Below, in pieces: positions 14,287 to 22,607 of a stretch of 34,088 bases of DNA. Both the position numbers and the translations under genes were made by a program. Position 1 is the first letter of the stretch. Each line of letters opens with the position of its first letter. Origin of the DNA: Candidatus Dependentiae bacterium (GTDB lineage: Bacteria > Babelota > Babeliae > Babelales > UASB340). The DNA lies in contig JAHIKO010000022.1 of assembly GCA_018897535.1 (NCBI GenBank), forward strand, positions 1 through 34,088, written 5' to 3'. The notes below the pieces were generated by a model. The model was not told the origin of the DNA, did no database searches, and saw only the letters and a list, made by a program, of their open reading frames with translations.

Positions 14287-16479
14287 ATGAAAAAGTTATT
14301 TATCAAAACAATTTTTATATTCTTATTTCTAATTTCACCTGCATTTGGAGAAAAAAGCAGTTATTCAAAAATAGAAAAGCTCTATTTACCTTCATTTAAT
14401 CCCGAATTAATAAAGCAAGACTATATTGATGCATTCGATATTGAAAAAAATAATATAAATAAAGAAAAATTAAATCTAATAATAAAAAATAAATTTACAA
14501 TTCCAAGAAATTATACTGAAACCATTTTAAATTTATTTCAAAACAATATTGTAGATAACGATATAAAAAAAAGTTCTGTAAAAACAAGCAAAAAATTATT
14601 CTCAAATCTTGAAATTTTATGCGGCGAGCATAAATCAAATGCTCACTTACTCAATAAAATAGATCGAACTCAAAGTTATGCCGGTCGAATAACTTTGGCA
14701 AAAATGCTTTTAGAACCAACTGCAGATATTGCCGAATTGAATCGTAGGCAAATTGTTATAAAAGAATTAACCAATACTGATATGTCAGAATCAATTGTAA
14801 AGTTTTTAAAAAAATATAAAGAAGAAGAACCAGCTTTACTAAACTTTTTTGATGCAAATGAATTTAATAAAATGTTCGGTTCTGAAAATTATTTTCCAAA
14901 TGCGCTCTGGTTTTTAAACTTTATTTTTGACTTATCTCCAGAACTTGCAGATCATTTAAAGATAGACCAATTGGCCGGATATATTAACAAAAGCAGTAAC
15001 TTACTAAATTTTTTAAACTATTACATCATATATGCAAAAGGAACCGGAATTTATACACACTTTAATCACGGATTATTAAAAGATTTAAAAAGTTTTTTTT
15101 ACGGCGATCAAACTGCAAATTCTGAAATTTTATTTGCCTCAATAAATATTTTAAATAAACAAGAAGATAAACCCCAAGAATCAATAAATAACATCCAAAA
15201 AATTGCAAATAGCTTAAAAAGACAAGAACAAGCAAATAAAACAATTTTAACCCCCGCGGCATGGCTTCTTGCAAAAAGCTATCAATTTTCAAGAGTTTTT
15301 TTGGATGCGAAAATTCTTTACTACGAATGGAAAGATGAAAAAACAAAATATAAAACTGTAAAAAATGCTTATGAAAAATTACACAAGATCGCAAAAATTA
15401 TTACAAGCTCACAAGAAATCAAAAATATTATAAATTCAAATGAAATGCTAAAAAACAATCTTTCATGTTTTAATGAGATAGAAAAATTTTTAGACGAGAA
15501 AAAAAGTATAAATAAATTATTCAAACAAGCTCTTGATAGTCTTAAATCGGAAACTTTTAAACCGGACCAAGCTGCCTTTTTGCACCTTTATTTTTTACGC
15601 GGAAAAATATTAAGCACAGCTTATTTAATAGCAAAAACACAAGAAAATCTTGTGCAATTTATAAAAGCAATTGGTGAAATTGATGCTTATATTTCAATAG
15701 CAAATTTATATAAAGAATCACAAACAAATAATGCTAAATATTGCTTTGCACAATATTTGGATCAAGAAAATTCTTATATAAATATCCAGGATTTTTGGAC
15801 CCCATTTATAGATCCAAATAAAGTTGTAACAAACAGCATAATTCTTGGCGGATATAATTATGCAAAATGTGCCTTAATATCCGGACCAAACGCCGGAGGC
15901 AAATCTACAATATTAAAATCTATAATATTAAATTCACTTTTGGCACAAACTATAACAATAGTTCCTGCAAATATTGCAACATTAACACCATTTACGTATA
16001 TAGACTCTTACTTAAATATTACCGATGATATAACCGGTGGCAACTCTTTATTTAAATCAGAAGTTTTAAGAGTAAAAGATCTACTTTCTCATATTCAAAA
16101 TAACGGTAAAAGCATTGTAATTGGCGATGAAATGTTTAGTGGAACAAATCCTGTTGAAGGTGAAGCTGCAAGTTGTGCAGTTGCAAAATATATTGCAGAC
16201 TTGGCCTCAAAAGATAATAAAATTATAGCATTAATTGCAAGCCATTATCATGAAATGACAAATCTTGAACATGAAACCAATGGGATTTTCAAAAATTATA
16301 AAGTGAGTGCCAACGCCGATGAAAAAAATAATACAATAACATATCCGTTCAAACTCGAAGAAGGCGCAAGCAACCAAACTGTTGCAATAAATTTAATGAA
16401 ATCGCAAGGTCTTGATGAAAAAATTATTTTTGATGCCAAAGTAATTGCAAGCAAAAAAAATCAGGCTTGGGTAAATTAA
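14287..16479 (+). CDS. MutS-family ATPase with N-terminal signal peptide
   Basis: 730 residues. The C-terminal third is a MutS-type ABC ATPase: Walker A GPNAGGKST (G533-T541, Lys539), the Q-loop region, TGGNSLFKSEVLRV where MutS proteins have the S-T-F-x-x-E-M motif, Walker B SIVIGDEMFSGTNP (Asp614, Glu615) and ASHYHEM with the H-loop. Upstream, residues 125-160 match the start of the MutS core/lever region (RTQSYAGRITLAKMLLEP, then ADIAELNRRQIVIKEL). The mismatch-recognition and connector domains are absent, as in MutS-like (non-repair) members. Residues 1-21 (MKKLFIKTIFIFLFLISPAFG) are a classical Sec signal peptide with an A-F-G cleavage site, which is not expected in a DNA-binding ATPase. 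GGGGAAG lies directly before the ATG, so the start is secure. It overlaps the convergent tatD by 4 bases. Function and location are open. Confidence 0.9.
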   Translation: MKKLFIKTIFIFLFLISPAFGEKSSYSKIEKLYLPSFNPELIKQDYIDAFDIEKNNINKEKLNLIIKNKFTIPRNYTETILNLFQNNIVDNDIKKSSVKTSKKLFSNLEILCGEHKSNAHLLNKIDRTQSYAGRITLAKMLLEPTADIAELNRRQIVIKELTNTDMSESIVKFLKKYKEEEPALLNFFDANEFNKMFGSENYFPNALWFLNFIFDLSPELADHLKIDQLAGYINKSSNLLNFLNYYIIYAKGTGIYTHFNHGLLKDLKSFFYGDQTANSEILFASINILNKQEDKPQESINNIQKIANSLKRQEQANKTILTPAAWLLAKSYQFSRVFLDAKILYYEWKDEKTKYKTVKNAYEKLHKIAKIITSSQEIKNIINSNEMLKNNLSCFNEIEKFLDEKKSINKLFKQALDSLKSETFKPDQAAFLHLYFLRGKILSTAYLIAKTQENLVQFIKAIGEIDAYISIANLYKESQTNNAKYCFAQYLDQENSYINIQDFWTPFIDPNKVVTNSIILGGYNYAKCALISGPNAGGKSTILKSIILNSLLAQTITIVPANIATLTPFTYIDSYLNITDDITGGNSLFKSEVLRVKDLLSHIQNNGKSIVIGDEMFSGTNPVEGEAASCAVAKYIADLASKDNKIIALIASHYHEMTNLEHETNGIFKNYKVSANADEKNNTITYPFKLEEGASNQTVAINLMKSQGLDEKIIFDAKVIASKKNQAWVN

Positions 16480-17279
16480 ATATCAAATAATTTTTTTGCA
16501 TTATTTGTCGTAATATTTTCAACAACTTCAAGATTAACTTTTTTAATATTGGCTATTGCATTTGCAATAATTGGAATATATTCAGGCGAATTTCTTTTTC
16601 CCCTAAATTCTTGTGGCGGCAAAAACGGAGCATCGGTTTCGAGTAAAATTCTATCCAATGGAATAAAATTAACGATTTCACGTAAGTAATCATTCTTTGG
16701 ATAGGTTATTATTGCGCCAATACCCAAATACAAATCTAAATCCAAAAATTGCTGTGCATAATTTTTATCTTGAGAAAAGCAATGAACAACTCCTGCAATT
16801 TTATTTTTATAATTTTTCAAAATATCATATAAATCTTGAACAGAATCTCGAACATGAATAACCAGTGGTAAATTATTTTCAATTGCAAGCTCTATATGAG
16901 CCTCAAAAACTTTAATTTGCAAATCTTTATCAAATGGCTTGTGAAAATAATCCAAACCGGTCTCACCTATTGCAACTATCTTATTTTCTTTTTTATCTAA
17001 AATTAACTTTTTTATTTCTTGCAAATCATTTTGCCAAAAATCATTTGCATCACATGGGTGTAGACCAATAACTGAATATACAGAATCAAAATGTTTCGAA
17101 ATTAAAATAGAATTTTTACTTTCAGCCAAATCTGTCCCAACTGTTAAAAATTTTTCTACTTTGTTTTTTTTTGAACGAATTATAATTTCTTCTATTTTTT
17201 TAAAATCTTTTTCACAAAATTTTTCTTCATAACTATCTTTAGCCATTAAATTTAAATGACAATGCGTATCAACAAACAT
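16476..17279 (-). CDS. tatD: TatD-family metal-dependent deoxyribonuclease
   Basis: Amidohydrolase-fold nuclease of the TatD/YcfH/YabD family, 267 residues, full length. Metal ligands and motifs are DTHCHLN (His6, His8), IGETGLDYF with the bridging Glu, LVIHVRDS, GVVHCFS and LETDAPFLPP with the final Asp. The C-terminal phrase RGKRNSPEYIP is typical. The family acts as a 3'-5' exonuclease in DNA repair and fragmentation in some bacteria and as D-aminoacyl-tRNA deacylase or other hydrolase in others, so the exact substrate is uncertain. GAGAGA precedes the ATG. It is tail-to-tail with the MutS-like gene (4-base overlap). Confidence 0.95.
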   Translation of the reverse strand: MFVDTHCHLNLMAKDSYEEKFCEKDFKKIEEIIIRSKKNKVEKFLTVGTDLAESKNSILISKHFDSVYSVIGLHPCDANDFWQNDLQEIKKLILDKKENKIVAIGETGLDYFHKPFDKDLQIKVFEAHIELAIENNLPLVIHVRDSVQDLYDILKNYKNKIAGVVHCFSQDKNYAQQFLDLDLYLGIGAIITYPKNDYLREIVNFIPLDRILLETDAPFLPPQEFRGKRNSPEYIPIIANAIANIKKVNLEVVENITTNNAKKLFDI

Positions 17280-17438
17280 AAAAATCTCTCTTTTTTGTTT
17301 TAATTTTTTACAACAAAATAATAATTTCTTTCAGTAAAATAATAATAAAAAAACTTTTTAAAAGCTAATAATTATTTTTTTTAAGAATTAATATCAATAT
17401 AAAATATTGTTAAAAATAAAATATTTTTTCTATTTTTC

Positions 17439-17526
17439 TTGACAAAGCAACAAACACCATTTAAATTTCTGCTGAATATGTTTGATATATTTGTAAAAAT
17501 GTGAGAGTAGTACGTGTGTGTATAAT
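17439..17526 (+). promoter_or_regulatory. Promoter region of the HU gene
   Basis: Three candidate elements lie in the 284-base gap before the HU gene: TTGACA at 17439-17444 with TAAATT at 17462-17467, an extended -10 TGATATATT at 17483-17491, and a perfect TATAAT at 17521-17526. The last is close enough for a short leader to the ATG at 17564. More than one start site is likely for such an abundant protein. Confidence 0.5.
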
Positions 17527-17563
17527 TATAACTCTTTAACCCTGTCGATTTGGGAGAATGTAA

Positions 17564-17836
17564 ATGAACAAGAGCGAATTGATAAATGCATTGAGTGAAG
17601 AAACAAACTTTAGCAAAAAAGATATTTCTAAAGTTTTAGCATCTTTCACCCGCATAATTGAAAAATCACTTAAAAAAGGTGATAAAGTTTCTATCACAGG
17701 ATTTGGAACATATTGGCTATCACATCGTCCAGCAAGAGTTGGAATTAATCCTGCAACAAAAGCAAGAATAAACCTTCCTTCAGTAAACGTTCCAAGATTC
17801 AAGCCAGGTAAACACCTTAAAGAACAACTTCGTTAA
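17564..17836 (+). CDS. hup: HU/IHF-family histone-like DNA-binding protein
   Basis: Small basic nucleoid protein of 90 residues that bends DNA as a dimer. The helical dimerisation part (MNKSELINALSEETNFSKKDISKVL) is followed by the signature GFGTYWLSHRPARVGINPAT, the beta-arm region with the tip RINLPSVN, and the terminal PRFKPGKHLKEQL. The NP at the arm tip for intercalation is present. GGGAG (17552-17556) precedes the ATG by 7 bases, with an ATG-TAA pair in between in the same frame. A GC-rich hairpin 39 bases after the stop may terminate it. Only one HU-type gene is seen in this window. Confidence 0.97.
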   Translation: MNKSELINALSEETNFSKKDISKVLASFTRIIEKSLKKGDKVSITGFGTYWLSHRPARVGINPATKARINLPSVNVPRFKPGKHLKEQLR

Positions 17837-17847
17837 TCAGGCTTTCG

Positions 17848-18705
17848 GTGATAAAAAAAATTATCAGAGCGATCGGGCCGATTTTAATATCGGCCCTTTC
17901 TGTTTTAATCACATTTTTAATCTTACAGCAACTAGCAATAGCATTAGACCAAAGCTTTAGTTTATTAAATAGTCGTGGCGTTGGTAAAGTTGCATTTATA
18001 ACAATAGTTATATTTCAAATTATTTTATTCTTATTAACATTACCGGTTAATTTTCTAAATAATTTTTTGAAAACAAATTTATATTTTTTAAAAGAAAAAG
18101 ATTTTATAAAAAAATTTTGCACATATTTTTTTATATTTTTTATTTTACACTCAATACTTTTGTACTTATTTTATTTGGCCGGATTTGCAACATACAATAA
18201 TAATTGGGGATATTTTTCTATAAATTTATTGTTAAAAACAATATTTGGCTTTTTTGTTGTCTTTATGCTTGCATGGACAGAAGAATTAATTTTTAGGGGT
18301 ACACTTTTCCCATACTTTACCCAGTATTTTTCAGTATTTTCAAGTCTGATACTAACATCAACTATTTTTATGTTTGTTCATGATCTTAAAAATCCACTAA
18401 ATTTAATTACAAAAAACTGGCAATTGGGTTTGGGTCTATTTTTACTGGGAATGCTTTTAAATTTAATTTTTATAAGTACTAAAAAGCTATATACCAATAT
18501 GGGTGCGCACGCCGGATTGGTTTTTGTAAAAGTAATACTGCGCAGAGCCCCAATACTTATATTTTTATCTAACGATCAAATTCCAAATTGGGTAAATAAA
18601 GATTTAAGAATGTCCAGCTTAGTACATATTTTATTTTTTATAATAATTTTAATTTTAATATATAAAAACAAATCTAAATTAGTTGAAACTCAACCTCTTT
18701 CATAA
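17848..18705 (+). CDS. CPBP-family intramembrane metalloprotease (CAAX-protease-like)
   Basis: Polytopic membrane protein of 285 residues with about seven or eight hydrophobic helices. The CPBP/Abi signature is present: the EE-x-x-x-R motif in AWTEELIFRG (Glu145, Glu146, Arg150), F-x-x-H in FMFVHD (His178) and a final His in NMGAHAGL (His221). These residues form the glutamate-histidine active site of Rce1-like proteases. In bacteria the family processes peptides or gives bacteriocin immunity; here no partner is visible. The start is a GTG with CAGG upstream. The first helix (residues 9-32) is partly encoded by a terminator-like hairpin. Its 3' end overlaps the convergent sbcC-like gene by 16 bases. 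Confidence 0.87.
   Translation: MIKKIIRAIGPILISALSVLITFLILQQLAIALDQSFSLLNSRGVGKVAFITIVIFQIILFLLTLPVNFLNNFLKTNLYFLKEKDFIKKFCTYFFIFFILHSILLYLFYLAGFATYNNNWGYFSINLLLKTIFGFFVVFMLAWTEELIFRGTLFPYFTQYFSVFSSLILTSTIFMFVHDLKNPLNLITKNWQLGLGLFLLGMLLNLIFISTKKLYTNMGAHAGLVFVKVILRRAPILIFLSNDQIPNWVNKDLRMSSLVHILFFIIILILIYKNKSKLVETQPLS
17875..17900 (+). terminator. GC-rich hairpin with T-rich tail inside the 5' end of the CPBP gene
   Basis: GGGCCGAT (17875-17882) and ATCGGCCC (17889-17896) form a perfect 8-bp stem with a 6-base loop, followed by TTTCTGTTTT. This is an intrinsic-terminator shape 39 bases after the HU stop codon, but it lies within codons 10-17 of the CPBP gene. It may end most HU transcripts or act as an attenuator. 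Confidence 0.5.
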
Positions 18706-21410
18706 ACAGTTACAAACGATCCTGAAGCATTCTTTGAAACAATAAAATGTACCGGAAAATTTTCTTTTAAACTATCAAGATGAGAAACAATGATAATCTT
18801 TGTAAAATCGCTTTTTATTGTATAAATTGCGTCCATCAACCTAGATAAACCATCTTCATCCTGAGAACCAAAACCTTCATCTATAATTAAAGTTTGCAGT
18901 GCAATTCCGGATCTTTTCGCTAAAAGTTTTGATATAGCTATTCTTAACGCAAAATCAATTCGAAAAGCTTCCCCACCGGAAAACATTTCATAAGGTCTTA
19001 CTCCAGTCGAATCTGAAATTTTTATATCTAAAGTTTCTCTAACGCCACCGCCCTTTAAATCTCTTAAAGATTCTATAAAAATCTGGGCTTGATTGTCAGT
19101 CAATCTTGCCAAAATGTTATTTGCTTCTTCTTCAATTTGAGGTATTACTTGCTCGATCAACAAAGCCTGAATTCCATTTTTACTAAAAGCATTGGCCAAT
19201 ATTTGATAATCTTCAAATTGTGCTTTAATTTTTTCCAATTCAATTTTTCTTTTTTCAAAATCGTCTTTTAATTCTTTTATACGCAAAAGTTCATGCTCAT
19301 ACTTTGCCATAGATTGCAAAACAATATCTCTATCCATTAACGATTTATCATAATCTTGTTTAAGTAAAACTTTAACTTTATGCAAAAAAGCTTCCGGATC
19401 AAGGTTAAATTTTAAGTCACAAATATCTTTTTCCAATTTTAATTTATTAATTTTGAGCTCTTTTAACTGTAAATAAATTGAATTTATTTTTGAGCGTCTG
19501 TTAAGTTGTAACTGTTTTTCTTCATCAAATTTACTTATCAAAAATAGTTTTTTTTCCAAATCAGATAAGCTAATCTGAATTTTATTATGTTCAATAGAAT
19601 CATAAGCAACTCGATTTTTTCTTAACTCAAGTTCTTTAATTTTATTGTTTATATTCAAAATTTCAGGATTCTGCTCCACGATTTTTTTTTGTTCTTCTTC
19701 TATTTTTGAAAAATTAGATCTATCGTTACTTATTTTTTCAGTTAATATAACAATCTTTTGTTCAAAATCTATCAACAATTTATTTATTAGATCTATCTTT
19801 GTATTTAAATCATTTAATGTTTTTTGTAATTCTATAAATTTAGCATTTTGATTTTTATAAAAACCATCTTTTTCTTGAAGTTTTTTTAATTCTTCATGTT
19901 GTTTTAAGAGTAGATCTTTTAAATTTTTTATTATTTTTGATGGCCGCAAAAGTCTATATTGTAAAATATTAAATTCATTTAAAAATTTATTGGATAAAAA
20001 AGCTTTACGTTTTAGTGTCAAAACTTGTTCACACAATGGGCACACAGGACTTTCCTGCTTTTTAATAGTCTCAAGTTTTTCTTTTATATCATTAAGTGAA
20101 CTTTTAAGCCAATTACCCTTTTGAACCAAAACAGCATAAAAAGATCTTCGTTTTTCAAATATTTTATTAAAATTTGTTAAATAAAATTCATGTTTTACAA
20201 CCTCAGCCAATTCTTTTACCAATAGATTCAATTCTTGAGTGTATAAGTTTTTTTTGCTTAACAAATCTTTTAACTCTAATTCTTTGTCTTTTTTTAAATT
20301 TAAAACGGCATTTAATTCAATTTCGCTTCTTTGCACAATTAACTTTAATTCGTTTAAATAAATACTATTTTTTTCTTGTATAATAACCCTTGATTTTTGC
20401 AACAAATCTTTTTGTTTCAACAACTCTTCTTGCAATATTAAAAATTCTTTTTGATTATTTGTAAAAATCTTATCTTTTTCGATTAATATTTTTTTTTGAT
20501 TCTCCAAATTACTTAAATTATCAAGCTTAATAAGTTGATAATGCGTTTTTTTCCATGATTCTACCAGATCAAAATATTCTAAAGATTTTTGTTGATATCT
20601 TTGATCAATGGAATCAAGTTCTTTTTTAAAAAAAGCATATTTATCTTTTAGTTTTAGAAAATTTGAGTATTCAATCTCATTATTTTTTATGTTTTCTTCG
20701 ATTTTTAAAATATTTTCTTTTATTTTTTTTAATTTTTCATCTTCATTTAACTGAACAATTTTTAATTCCTGTTCTGTTGAAGTCTCTTTTAAAATATTTT
20801 CTTGTATAACTTGGCCAATCTTATAATCATCACCAAATTTTTTTGCATTATTTAAAGCCAATGACATCAAATCGTCATACCGTGAAAAGCCTAAAATATT
20901 ACTTAAAATTTGTTTTCTATCTTTTGGTGTTTTTTTTGAAAATTCATCAGCCCCACCCTGTTTAAAAAAAGCTGAATTAATAAAAGTTTGATAATCAAGA
21001 CCTAAAAGTTTTTCAATATTTTCCTGAGTCTGTTTTATGGATTTATCCGTTAATGGTAAAAATTTATCTTTAATTTGATCGTAAAGATCAAAATCCAAAC
21101 TCATCAATGGTTTGCCATAGGTTTTTGAATATTCTCTTCTTACTCTATAAATTTGGCCGGCAAAATTGAATTTTAAACTTACCATCATCCGGGTTTGACC
21201 TAAACGCAACAAACCTTCATCCGGTTTTACCAAGCCAGACACTTTTCTTGCTTGCCCCCATAAAGCCCAAGTAATTGCATCCAACAATGCAGATTTACCG
21301 TTTCCATTTTTTCCGGAAAAACAAATTAAAGAATAATCTTTAAAATCAATTTCTTGAATATCTGCGCCATAACTTAAAAAATTTTTTAATTCTAAACTTA
21401 GTGGAATCAT
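18690..21410 (-). CDS. sbcC: SbcC/Rad50-type ATPase, DNA double-strand-break nuclease subunit
   Basis: SMC-like ATPase of 906 residues that works with the SbcD/Mre11 nuclease to open hairpins and process DNA ends. Visible parts: N-terminal SLELKNFLSYG, Walker A FSGKNGNGKSALLDAITWALWG, Q-loop SAFFKQGGADEFSKKTPKDR, two long coiled coils (about 180-450 and 490-760), a zinc hook C-P-L-C with Cys457 and Cys460 at the middle, the ABC signature MFSGGEAFRIDFALRIA, Walker B LQTLIIDEGFGSQDEDGL and the H-loop IIVSHLDSL. This is the complete set for the family. No sbcD is adjacent, although the two are often an operon. The ATG lacks a clear Shine-Dalgarno. The long Lys/Glu coiled coils explain the many meaningless open frames on the other strand. 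Confidence 0.95.
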   Translation of the reverse strand: MIPLSLELKNFLSYGADIQEIDFKDYSLICFSGKNGNGKSALLDAITWALWGQARKVSGLVKPDEGLLRLGQTRMMVSLKFNFAGQIYRVRREYSKTYGKPLMSLDFDLYDQIKDKFLPLTDKSIKQTQENIEKLLGLDYQTFINSAFFKQGGADEFSKKTPKDRKQILSNILGFSRYDDLMSLALNNAKKFGDDYKIGQVIQENILKETSTEQELKIVQLNEDEKLKKIKENILKIEENIKNNEIEYSNFLKLKDKYAFFKKELDSIDQRYQQKSLEYFDLVESWKKTHYQLIKLDNLSNLENQKKILIEKDKIFTNNQKEFLILQEELLKQKDLLQKSRVIIQEKNSIYLNELKLIVQRSEIELNAVLNLKKDKELELKDLLSKKNLYTQELNLLVKELAEVVKHEFYLTNFNKIFEKRRSFYAVLVQKGNWLKSSLNDIKEKLETIKKQESPVCPLCEQVLTLKRKAFLSNKFLNEFNILQYRLLRPSKIIKNLKDLLLKQHEELKKLQEKDGFYKNQNAKFIELQKTLNDLNTKIDLINKLLIDFEQKIVILTEKISNDRSNFSKIEEEQKKIVEQNPEILNINNKIKELELRKNRVAYDSIEHNKIQISLSDLEKKLFLISKFDEEKQLQLNRRSKINSIYLQLKELKINKLKLEKDICDLKFNLDPEAFLHKVKVLLKQDYDKSLMDRDIVLQSMAKYEHELLRIKELKDDFEKRKIELEKIKAQFEDYQILANAFSKNGIQALLIEQVIPQIEEEANNILARLTDNQAQIFIESLRDLKGGGVRETLDIKISDSTGVRPYEMFSGGEAFRIDFALRIAISKLLAKRSGIALQTLIIDEGFGSQDEDGLSRLMDAIYTIKSDFTKIIIVSHLDSLKENFPVHFIVSKNASGSFVTVYERG

Positions 21411-21487
21411 AATAATTAAAACTTTTATAAAATATCTGCTAAATTATATCTGTCAGTTTACAAAAAAATACAGGTTTAAAAACAATA

Positions 21488-22597
21488 ATGTTTAAATATA
21501 AATATTTTTATTACTTTGATAAAACAATAACATTTACAATATTAGCACTATTGCTATTAGGTTTACTTTTTGTTTTTAGCGCAACATACACACCGGAAGC
21601 TCCAATTTCTATTTTCTTTAAAAAACAATTATTTGGAGCAATTACAGGAATATTTATTTATATTTTTTTTAGTGTTAAAAATATTGAAGCGACAAAAAGA
21701 TATGGCTTTGCAGGTTTTTTTTTAACACTTATTATTTTAGCTTATACAATATTAAAAGGTTTTGTTGCGATGGGTGCAAAGCGCTGGTTTTCAATATATT
21801 TTTTCAAATTTCAACCATCAGAATTAACAAAATTTTTATTTCCATTATTCATTGCATACTATTTTTGTGAATTAAAGCCCATAAAAATAGATGCCTTAAA
21901 CAGAATTGTAATTAAAAATTTTTTATTCCCTTTAAGCATATTATTTATTGTATTTATTCTAATACTGAAACAGCCGGATTTGGGAACAGCATTAATTATT
22001 CTATTATCAGGAATAATTTTATTTTGGGTTATTGGAATAAATAAAAAATTTATAATATTTTCATTTATAATTGTCTTTATTAGCGCTCCATTTTTATGGA
22101 CAAAATTAAAGCCATACCAAAAGCAACGAATTCTAGTACTACTTGGAGAGGGAAATGTCAGAAAGGAACGCTATCAACTTGAACAATCTAAAATAGCAAT
22201 TGGATCCGGGGGCATTTTCGGAAAGGGTTTATTAAAAGGAACTCAAAATAAACTGGCTTTTTTACCGGAAGCTCGCACAGATTTTATATTTTCCGTAATT
22301 TGTGAAGAATTAGGTTTTTTTGGGGCTATTTTAATTTTTATTTTATTTTCAATACTTTTTTTCAAAATTATAGTAATCGCATCACAGCTATCCAACTTAG
22401 CAGAACAAATAATAGCAATTGGCCTAATGTTGCACATTCTACTTTCGGTTTGTATAAATATCGGTATGGTAACCGGAATACTTCCAATTGTCGGCATTCC
22501 ATTACCCTTATTCAGTTACGGCGTTACAAACCTATGGATAACTATGGCAAGCCTTGGGGTAATTAATAACATTTCGATAAGACGATTTTATTATTAA
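21488..22597 (+). CDS. rodA: RodA/FtsW SEDS-family peptidoglycan glycosyltransferase
   Basis: Polytopic membrane protein (369 residues, about 10 helices) that polymerises lipid II into glycan strands, acting with a class B PBP in the elongasome or divisome. The conserved regions are all present: GAKRWFSIYFFKFQPSELTK, KQPDLGTAL, KPYQKQRILVLLGEG, GSGGIFGKGLLKGTQNKLAFLPEARTDFIFSVICEELG with the catalytic Asp265, and GIPLPLFSYGVTNLW. The phrases KPYQKQRI and PEARTDFIFSV favour RodA over FtsW. The N-terminus has a short cytoplasmic start followed by the first helix. It lies 10 bases before waaA, so envelope genes are probably transcribed together. The start ATG has no strong Shine-Dalgarno. Confidence 0.95.
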   Translation: MFKYKYFYYFDKTITFTILALLLLGLLFVFSATYTPEAPISIFFKKQLFGAITGIFIYIFFSVKNIEATKRYGFAGFFLTLIILAYTILKGFVAMGAKRWFSIYFFKFQPSELTKFLFPLFIAYYFCELKPIKIDALNRIVIKNFLFPLSILFIVFILILKQPDLGTALIILLSGIILFWVIGINKKFIIFSFIIVFISAPFLWTKLKPYQKQRILVLLGEGNVRKERYQLEQSKIAIGSGGIFGKGLLKGTQNKLAFLPEARTDFIFSVICEELGFFGAILIFILFSILFFKIIVIASQLSNLAEQIIAIGLMLHILLSVCINIGMVTGILPIVGIPLPLFSYGVTNLWITMASLGVINNISIRRFYY

Positions 22598-22607
22598 CGA
22601 GATCTTC

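Noticed and set aside
14287..16479. Ordinary mismatch-repair gene mutS
   Set aside because: The mismatch-recognition and connector domains are absent and a signal peptide is present, so the name mutS would mislead.
19089..20383. Several forward-strand open frames of 60-70 codons
   Set aside because: They are shadows of the coiled-coil coding sequence of the sbcC gene, giving Phe/Ser/Leu-rich nonsense without starts or motifs.
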